Shown: positions 1 to 64,000 of the stretch, piece by piece
Layout of the letters: every line of letters starts with the position of its first letter
Position numbering within the stretch: position 1 is the stretch's first letter
Assembly (NCBI GenBank): GCA_949987565.1
Contig: OX465105.1
Span: 2,523,501 to 2,587,500, forward strand
Length of the DNA: 64,000 nt
DNA from: Luidia sarsii
Lineage: Eukaryota > Echinodermata > Asteroidea > Paxillosida > Luidiidae
Reading direction: 5' to 3'
Program-made: the position numbers and the translations under genes
Notes under the pieces: model-generated
What the model saw: only the letters and a program-made list of their open reading frames with translations
Told to the model about the DNA's origin: nothing
Databases searched by the model: none

Positions 1-15
1 ACTTTGGTGTCTTAC

Positions 16-38225
<38,210 letters not shown>

Positions 38226-40159
38226 TCTGGGTGCCTTTAAAGGCTCATCAATAACTTACGAACAACTATTAAGAATGAAGAAATGTATCAGTAGACGGAG
38301 TTCATCCTCATGGGCTGTGCAGCCACCGGTAAGCCCGGTCGGTAATGTCTTGGACCGGGGACGATAGCTTGCTAGTGGCTCAGTGCCAAGCCGATCACTG
38401 AAGGCTACACTAGCCTTTCACGGACTAGGGACTATGTACAGGCGCCGAAATCGAGAGTGAACAAAAGACATCTGTTGACAGTATACCTTCCATGTCAACA
38501 TGACTGTGCGGTGCGTAGTTTTGCCAGGGCGTTAGAAGGACGCACGGCCTCATAACCTCAACCTCTAAGTCCTGGGTGCATTAATACATAGTGCAAGCAA
38601 GTTGTCTTAAAGGATGTGACCAAGACTAAACCTTGTTTAACTAGCCTAAGATTCACATATTCCTTTGAATAACAACTTTCATAACTTTTCTTTTCCCTTT
38701 ACAAACATGTTGCAAAGCACGAACGGCGAACGAAATGTGCAAATCCTAAAAAGTGAGGGGGCTAATCTTGCCAAGAGCATCATTTCAAATTTTTGTGAAA
38801 GTAAAAGGGAGTAAACGCCGCTTGCCTTCTGCCTATGGCAAAGGCTCAAAGGCAAGGATGGAAACACCAGCTAGGCTCTTTCGCGTATTATATGTTAGTA
38901 GCATATAAGATGTTCACGCTTCTAGATGGAACCTTCCGAGCGAATCCCGAATATTTAAGGCTATCTGCGAGATGACTTACATTAGGTGTGGTAGCTTCAA
39001 GTAAACATTAATCGATCCCAGTGTAAAACAATGTTCACATTACTCCCTCGGCACCGATACTCATAACAACCTTAGCTCGGTTAAATCATACTTTCCGCCA
39101 GAATTTCGGACAAAATATGAAGCTAATGCATGCTGTAAGAAAATGTTGTGTTTTGGGCTTGTGGCATGTTTGCTTGGGCGGCAGTTTCACTGATCCCCAG
39201 TAGGATATGTACTAGATATTCCATGGTCAACTCTGATTTGGGATACACTGATCTCTCAAAGCGAGTACGGTCCGTGTGAGGTAAAACCGACATTGCCATC
39301 TTCGCAGTGGTACGGGCATGTCACAAGATAGACATGACTGATGAAAGACGATCCCGCTGGGCACTGTGCAAGGAGGGAGAAGAAGAGGCAGACAGACAAA
39401 GAGATGAGAAGACAACATCACAGAGTGGACAGGGCTCAGTCTGAGTGAAGCCCTTCAGAGTTCAGAAAGTAGAAAACAGAGAAGGTTGGAGGGAGCTGGT
39501 TGACAGTTCTGGGGTTGCCCCACTGACGGTGGACCAGGTGAAGTGAAGTACAAAAGCTTCCCGGGGTCCTCTATCTCTTACGTGTTCATTATATGCCCTG
39601 TACAGCGGCAAAAAATGATGCACTCCTTAGCTACTGACTTCAGTTAATGCACAGCCCTTTGGACAATGGTTAGTGTGGTTTGCACTGGGATATAGCCTCA
39701 CCCCTAAACCTTCCCTCCCTCCTCCCTGAGACATCCGGGTGAAGGGCAGAGTATAAGCGTGTGTGCCTCTAGTATGGCAAGAGTTGACTGCAAAGATTTA
39801 ACGGTCGGAATGGAGAATGGGAGCAAACATCAACCTATTTGCTGACTAAAGGTTTTGATCTGGTGGCCGCCCGGCCCATCAAAAGATCTCTCATGATCCA
39901 AGCGATCAGCACCCGTTAAACACAGTCGTTTTCTCAGCGTTGCCACCATCTTTGCAATCCCCCTGAATGGAATGCAAAGTATTCTACCCCGCATCCATCT
40001 CCAGTAACACCCGACCGTCGCATCGGGAATTCGTAAGTTACAAAGGAGATGCTGGTTTTTCATGTCTTTATCATTTTGGAGGGGGTGGAGATGGTCAGCA
40101 AGTTTCAAGAAAGGAGTTCCTGTACCTGTCCTATCCTCGATTGTCATGTTGTGCCGACT

Positions 40160-40415
40160 CATCTCCCTTCCTCTCCCCTTCCTCTCCCCTTCCTCTCCCC
40201 TTCCTCTCCCCTCCCCTCCCCTCCCCTCCCCTCCCCTCCCCTCCCCTCCCCTCCCCTCCCCTCCCCTCCCCTCCCCTCCCCTCCCCTCCCCTCCCCTCCC
40301 CTCCCCTCCCCTCCCCTCCCCTCCCCTCCCCTCCCCTCCCCTTCCTTCCCCCCTCCCCTTCCTTCCCCCCCTCCCCTCCCCTCCCCCTTCCCTCCCCTCC
40401 CCTCTTCTTCCCCAT
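40160..40415. repeat. CCCTC pentanucleotide array
   Basis: Over 200 bp of (CCCTC)n with TTCC variants at both ends. Open in all frames by composition. Highly G-rich minus strand (GGGAG)n could form G-quadruplexes. Confidence 0.95.
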
Positions 40416-41039
40416 CTCCTCTCCTCATCCACGGCTCCACTTTACCGATGTTATCATCGCGGTTCAGACACTGTTGACGAAAAACAAACCAACATTATTT
40501 ACATGCAGACTATTTACGAGAATGTGATAGCCTGCTCGATCATAAAGAAAAGATTAATCTAGATGAATTGCTTTCATGTGACACGAGTCGGTTCTGGCTG
40601 AATTAACCTGTCTGAATTTCACGGAGACAATAGCGCAAGCTACTAGTCGAGGAAAAGCGCTAGAGGTTACACAAACTGGCTTTGTGAAACTCGCTCAGGC
40701 CTTTTGTTAGGGTTCAGTAGTCCACTGCCTATGGGACTGCAGACCCGCAGATATTTAGGGAAGAAAACTCCCTCGTGTTCTCTCGCCATCTTGACTACAC
40801 TCAGAGGCATACCAACATCTCATGCAGTTTTGCTTCACCTCCTCCCTCCCCACCTGCCGGTCTGCTGCCTAGCTCATGGGACTTTGGGTTCTGATCTATA
40901 GAGTTGTATACTTGGTTGCCAAGGAACTTGAAGCCGGATTGGGAATTTCCACGTGTTATTTTTTCCCTTATAGGTTTTTGCGGGTTTTTCGCCCATCCCG
41001 TGATCAGCAACCAATGCTTTGCGTACATAATTGTTATGC

Positions 41040-41470
41040 TTTATTGGTATTTGATTAATTGATTAATTGAATTTTTGTTTTGAGTATGGCGGATTTGCCC
41101 TCTCAAAAAGTACAACATTATCATATCTGTTATTCTAAAGAACAAACTGTCACACAGAAGGTTTTTAATTACTTTATGAATGGAATAAATATTTTTTTCA
41201 AAGCAAACATATTCAGTGGAAATTAATATTCAAACCTTAGGTATTCAGTTGATCAGAAGTCTCCTTGACAATTTTGGCTGACCAACTGAATTAAAATAAA
41301 ATTTGTATAATTTTTCAGATTTATTTATTTATTAAATATTTTGTTTATTAAAAACGTGGACTCCTTAACCCAAAACAAACAATATATTGGCCTCAAAATC
41401 TGTCTTTTGGTTTTGGGGAGACCGTAAATCACATAAATGACCTAAAATTATCGCACATCTATACTTTACA
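41040..41470. other. AT-rich intergenic stretch
   Basis: TTGATTAATTGATTAATTG and T/A-rich sequence. Nothing recognised. Confidence 0.5.
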
Positions 41471-42574
41471 CAGGTTTACGAGTTGCTGTTATGATTCAGT
41501 TTGGCGCGAAGTGTGCAATGCACATGTGCGTTGGTGTTTGAAATAACCATAGCAACCCTGATTAGACTGCTGTTATATACAACATCCTTATACCCACCCA
41601 AACGTCCCTGTTATCAATGGCTTTGCCACGCCCACTATATCACCACTCAACTACAAAGACTAATAAAGATCGTGTTGACAAACCGTGCTATCACTGAAAT
41701 CACGCAGCCATTTGGTATTTTTGGAACCTTGCATTCGTATTCTTGGCCATCGTCACAGTGTAAAGTGCAGCAGTATAGGTAGCCCGACAGTATAGGTGCG
41801 TATTAATGCTCAGTTTGTTGTTTGTAGAAATGAAGACCTTATTCAATAAATAGCTGTTGTTAGAATTCAAAGCTAGTTGGTCATATCGTGGAGGAATAAG
41901 AACACAAGTAGGTCGAACGGCTCGTCAAGCCTATGGGTATTTACTCTGGTCATATAAACATTCAAACCACGGTGCAGTATTATGGTGCACTATAGGAGAA
42001 AGGTTCTTGCTAGTTTCTGATGGCATCTGTTTGATTTTGCGGGCTTCAGTGAAGAGTCAAAATGCTCATGGTTGAATATGAACCGCGATAGTTGGAACCT
42101 GACTCAAGCAAATTTTCCTTTCAGAAAGAGTTTGCCCTACTCGGCTCTTCCGGTCACAAATAGAGTGGGGCAAAACCTGGTTTAATTGCATTATTATCCA
42201 CGAGGCGAATATCATGTCATGTCTATGCTACTTGGTCGTGCTTTTATCAAATCAAAATCCATGTATAGTTACGTGTATTTTAGTCACCTTGCCCTTTGCA
42301 CTGGCGTTCCATATTCTTCAAACCATTTGTTTTGGGTAAGATCGTTTGCTTACTAAAAGGTCTAGTTCTTCAGAAATGCCGAGGATTTATGTATTTTATC
42401 AAGATAATCAAACAGTTATTGTCCAATAATGTTTCTTCAGTCTGATACTTTTTACCAATGTTGGTCAACCTTTTGTTGAATATTGCCCCCTTATACAACA
42501 TAAAACATAACAAACTTACTGACGATATAGTATGACTTAAAATGGTGCATGCACTCAAGTGAGATGGCTCGCTT

Positions 42575-42972
42575 TTCGATCCTAGCAGAACCCTTTTCAG
42601 CTTTCTTAGAGAAACGTCCAAGCACGTCCAAGATGGAGAGATCATATGCAGATGATAGGATGTCTAGGCGGTTTTCGTTACGGTCACCTTGCTGTCTCGT
42701 GGTTTCTTAACTTTAAGTTCGATTGCATCCTGAGCGGAATGAGTCTAACTTCTAATAATAACATGAAGTAAATACCGAAAAAAAGGTTGGAAACTGCTCA
42801 CTGACTGAAATAACCTGCAATTATACATACAATCTCAAAAGTCAGAGGGCCTGACGTTTCGATCCTAGCAGGATCTTTCTACAAGGCCTTTGAGAAAGTT
42901 CCTGCTATAGGATCGAAACGTCTGCTACGATCGTAACCTCAGGCCCTGACTGGCCCTCTAACTTTTGAGATT
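42575..42972. mobile_element. Penelope-like family B inverted pair just upstream of gene 2
   Basis: Decayed arm at 42575-42625, then a full fold-back at 42780-42970: ACTGCTCACTGACTGAAATA, GGCCTGACGTTTCGATCCTA and the inverse with GGATCGAAACGTC, ending CCCTCTAACTTTTGAGATT. It ends about 65 bp before the gene 2 ATG. Confidence 0.75.
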
Positions 42973-43036
42973 CTAATAATAACCCTTAATGTTCCCAAAC
43001 ACTCTCAGACGGCGAGACGAGACGTGCCGGTGCACG

Positions 43037-61384
<18,348 letters not shown>

Positions 61385-61408
<24 letters not shown>

Positions 61409-61470
61409 TGCGGACAAATCCACCTGTCAGGTGTGAGGCAGACAAATGCACCTGTCAGGCGTGAGTGAGG
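61385..61470 (+). repeat. 28 bp direct repeat, three copies, spanning the gene 2 stop codon
   Basis: GACAACTCCACCTGTCAGGC is followed by two further versions. The first unit encodes the last residues and the TGA. Read-through would add about 20 codons before the next TGA. Confidence 0.85.
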
Positions 61471-61541
61471 CTGTCATCCTCCTCTCCCTCACTTAGGCTC
61501 GTACCTGCACCAACAGTAATTATACGTAGTTTTCGGACCCT

Positions 61542-61547
61542 AATAAA
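61542..61547 (+). terminator. Candidate poly(A) signal for gene 2
   Basis: AATAAA about 135 nt after the stop codon, the first canonical hexamer downstream. A T-rich region begins about 110 nt later. Usage cannot be judged from sequence alone. Confidence 0.5.
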
Positions 61548-61549
61548 CA

Positions 61550-62140
61550 CCGCACGGTTGGAGGACCGCTCTCCCAATGCCAGAGACCTTTTCTTGATGG
61601 CTAACCTTCGGAGACCTATACCGTTAATGATGTTTGTCACTGTGTTCCGGCTGTTGTTCAAATTCTTGCTATTCTATTCTTTCATGGCCTACGATATGGT
61701 TCACTTTGTGGTTTCGACAGAAGAAGATGAGCTGGTTTTTTGGGGGGGCAATTATTCTATGCTTTCCTAGTCAACAAATAGATCATTGATTAGTGTGTCC
61801 CCCAAAAAAGAGCTCATTGGGTTTTTTTGCAATTCATGTTATGTTTTTCCTGGCCTTCGACTATGGTTTATTTGTGTGATATCGATAGAAGGAGATGAGA
61901 AGGAGATGATGCTTTCCTAGTCTGCAAAACAATTCAATGAGCTCGTGGATTTTTTTTTTTCAATCCATGCTATTCTTTCCTGGCCTACGATATTGATTAT
62001 TGATTAGTTTTTTTTTCCCAAAAGGAGATGAGCTCGATTTTTTTTAGATCATGAGCCCAATTTTGTCAGTGGACCATACCATTATTGTGTCATTTCAGCA
62101 CTAATGGAAAGCGGCCAATCTTCCCGCTACGTAAAGTCTA
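61550..62140. other. 3' flank of gene 2: low-complexity, nothing recognised
   Basis: Several repeats of ATTCTTTC(C)TGGCCTACGATAT with GAGATGAGCTCGATTTTTTT segments, about 130 bp apart: a decayed tandem repeat. No gene. Confidence 0.5.
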
Positions 62141-62149
62141 ACTTTTATG

Positions 62150-62520
62150 GAGAGAGGTGATATACAAAAATGTTGCAAACTGCTTACTGACTAAAATTAC
62201 CAAAATGTAAATCTTAAAATGTAGTGGGCCTGACGTTTCGATCCTAGCAGGACCTTTCGCAAAGGCAGAGTGACAAGGACAAAACAGATACATGTACACG
62301 AAGGAAGGGGGGAGAGAGTGAATAGGACACGGATGAGAAACGAAGGACAAAGAGTGAAGCTGGTAGGGAGAGATCAAAGGGAAGGGCAAGGGGTAGGGTA
62401 GGGATTAGTGAGAGGAGGGGGAAAGATCAAAGAGAAGGGCAAGGAGTAGGGTAAGGATTAGTGACGAGAGGGGGAAAGATCAAAGAGAGAAGTGTGAAGG
62501 ACTGAACACAAAATAAGGAG
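62150..62520 (-). mobile_element. Penelope-like family B, long 3' copy
   Basis: From TATACAAAAATGTTGCAAAC through GGGCCTGACGTTTCGATCCT, GGACACGGATGAGAAACGAA and the purine-rich GATCAAAG blocks to GTGTGAAGGACTGAACACAAAA. Minus-strand orientation. Lacks the endonuclease remnant. Confidence 0.75.
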
Positions 62521-62735
62521 AGAAATCAAAACCGGTAAGGAGATGAATTAATTCACCAAACCTTCGTCAGGTCACGCTTTATTACCCTATCATTATCCGA
62601 TAATGGAATTTCCACCGCATTGACGCCAATGGATACATTTCCAATGACGTCACTTAAAATGAGGGACCTGTCACCTGAGCTTACCAGGAGGAAGTATGTT
62701 ATCCATACCTGGGCTAATCATAAGCGCGTACACTG

Positions 62736-63002
62736 TCATTGTTTATCCGTGGAGTTTAGATCGTATAACCCATTAAGATGGCGGCTTGATGACGTCATCG
62801 TATGGAGGTCTACACTGTAAGCAGCCAATATAGTTTGTGCAGGGATTTGTCCGCTGCGGCAGTCCAGACGAAAGCCACGCAAAGTGGCATTTCGTGTCTG
62901 CACGTGGACACGTGTGCCTTCAGGCCAAGTCACTGAGGTAGCTATAAGGCCACTCGGGAGCACCGACAACCAGAGGCGACTGTTCTCTTCTTGAAGTTGC
63001 AA
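62736..63002 (-). other. Unrecognised 88-codon reading frame
   Basis: Begins LQEENSRLWLSVLPSG and continues with mixed, non-repetitive composition (TWPEGTRVHVQTRNATLRGF). Looks more protein-like than other intergenic frames, but no domain is recognised and splice borders are not clear. Could be an exon of a neighbouring minus-strand gene, a transposon fragment or chance. Confidence 0.2.
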
Positions 63003-63906
63003 GTGTCTGAAACTGGATGCCCGCAGGCAGCCTCGTCTGACAGGGATCTTTTTCCAGACTGGAAAGTGATTGACGCACTGAGGAGCATTAATGGTTTAAA
63101 ATTCCAACCAAGTTTGCACGAATGTAGGGTCAAGTAGCTAAACCTACAGTTTGGATACTTAACAATAAGTAGCATGGAAGGGACACTATGAGAGACTTAG
63201 GTACGCCAAACACACCGGCTTCCTTTCACAGCACGCGGGCGTTGCTCTGAGCATGCAACGTCGAAGAAAAAAAACCATATGTCTGCTGCCATCAACGTCT
63301 AAATATTTCCCATCTGACAATATTGCGTAGGGTCTTTTACTGTCCCTAAATGTGGGTTCGGCCGATAGGTTTCATTGGTTTATTTTGACCGTACTATTCT
63401 TTGGGAAACGGCAAATCCTGGCAATACTACCCACTTCTTGTCAAAATACTACAAGAAAGAAAGAACGTGTCTTTTATAAGATTATGACACCCTTCGTGTT
63501 TGTGAAATTTTACTAATATCAGTTCGCGTGCTTGCACCATTCGAAGGTCCGCCCTTTGTTTGGCTGGCCTCATCTTGACTTTTTAGAGAAAAACAACCTC
63601 ACTGGTTAGTACAGTTCAAAATGTAATTAGGTATACATGTACATCCGGTAGTTTTATGTATAGCTCATGTTTGTTATGACATTGTGTTCGTGAAGTACGA
63701 TGCTGCAGAACCCACGCACTAGTCCCGCTTGCTGTTGTACATACTCAGTGTATTTCAGTCATGTACTATAATGAGAGCTGGCGCTTCTGCGAAGAACTAT
63801 AGAGACTAATTGGTGAGCACTGTTCAAGAGACTCGGTATATGCTGCTCATCAGTGAGAGGCGATTGATAGGCCTTTGTATGGCAGCCCTGCCGGTTTAGT
63901 CATTAA

Positions 63907-63998
63907 CCAGCATGCATATGGTGCTCCTTCAACCTCCTCACCATGCTAGCACGCCTGCGCAGCTTCTCGGTGTCAACACGCTCTTCGACGTCATCATG
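63907..63998 (-). other. Possible terminal exon fragment at the right edge
   Basis: A minus-strand frame entering from the right edge reads DVEERVDTEKLRRRASMVRR then LKEHHMHAG and stops. Charged and non-repetitive, compatible with a cytoplasmic C-terminus. Too short to identify. Confidence 0.25.
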
Positions 63999-64000
63999 CT

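Larger units (their letters stand above)
38226..43036. other. Intergenic region between two divergent genes
   Basis: 4.8 kb separates the start codons of gene 1 (minus) and gene 2 (plus) and must hold both promoters and 5' UTRs unless distant 5' exons exist. TTTAAAGG lies about 10 nt upstream of the gene 1 ATG and is not a convincing TATA box. No CpG-island-like block or coding sequence recognised. The CCCTC array and a family B pair near 42.6-42.97 kb lie within it. Confidence 0.5.

Noticed and set aside
39830..40562. Overlapping Pro/Leu/Ser and Gly/Glu-rich frames
   Set aside because: CCCTC pentanucleotide array; open in all frames by composition.

Overview
The window looks like a piece of an invertebrate deuterostome genome, most likely a lancelet (Branchiostoma) or a close relative. 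It has many small phase-conserved exons, modular EGF/VWD/C8/TIL/FN3 coding units, a vertebrate-like SLC13 transporter, and introns crowded with minisatellites, MITEs, a tRNA-derived SINE and Penelope-like and Ty3/gypsy remnants. The organism call is inference. The eukaryotic gene structure is read directly from splice sites and reading frames.

Two divergent genes account for essentially all coding sequence. Gene 1 is on the minus strand. It starts at 38225 with a signal-peptide exon and leaves the window at the left edge. I resolved 33 consecutive exons (38225 down to 16). They total 5424 nt and join in one frame without remainder to give 1808 codons. The encoded secreted protein has six EGF-like modules, then a D assembly (VWD-C8-TIL-TILa/EGF), four EGFs, a second D assembly, six EGFs, two FN3 domains, and the start of a third VWD. 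The two D assemblies plus the following double-EGF exon are the same nine-exon block (VWD x3, C8 x2, TIL, TILa, EGFx2 and matching phases), so the gene grew by block duplication. All three VWDs carry a GDPH motif.

Gene 2 is on the plus strand, from 43037 to 61408. It has 13 exons, 1878 nt and 625 codons plus stop, and encodes a complete SLC13-family sodium-coupled carboxylate transporter of the NaDC/NaCT type. It has both SN(T/V) substrate motifs and the family signature in exon 12. Its introns hold very large tandem arrays: 28 bp x about 30, GA/GAGG with an assembly gap, about 106 bp x about 9, CAY triplets, and 27 bp x about 63. Several of these end exactly at exon borders.

The 4.8 kb between the two start codons (38226-43036) is a shared upstream region with no recognisable gene. 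Downstream of gene 2 (61409-64000) there is a likely poly(A) signal, another Penelope-like copy and two unexplained minus-strand reading frames.

Among the repeats, two related families end in a hairpin followed by GAAACGTC. One copy (45.1-45.6 kb) still encodes what looks like the last residues of a Penelope-like GIY-YIG endonuclease. The hairpin resembles a hammerhead ribozyme core and shows compensatory stem changes between copies. TTAA-flanked, CACTA-type and TA-flanked MITE families occur in introns of one or both genes. Intron 1 of gene 1 holds a decayed Ty3/gypsy pol with a 120 bp tandem array next to its integrase C-terminus.
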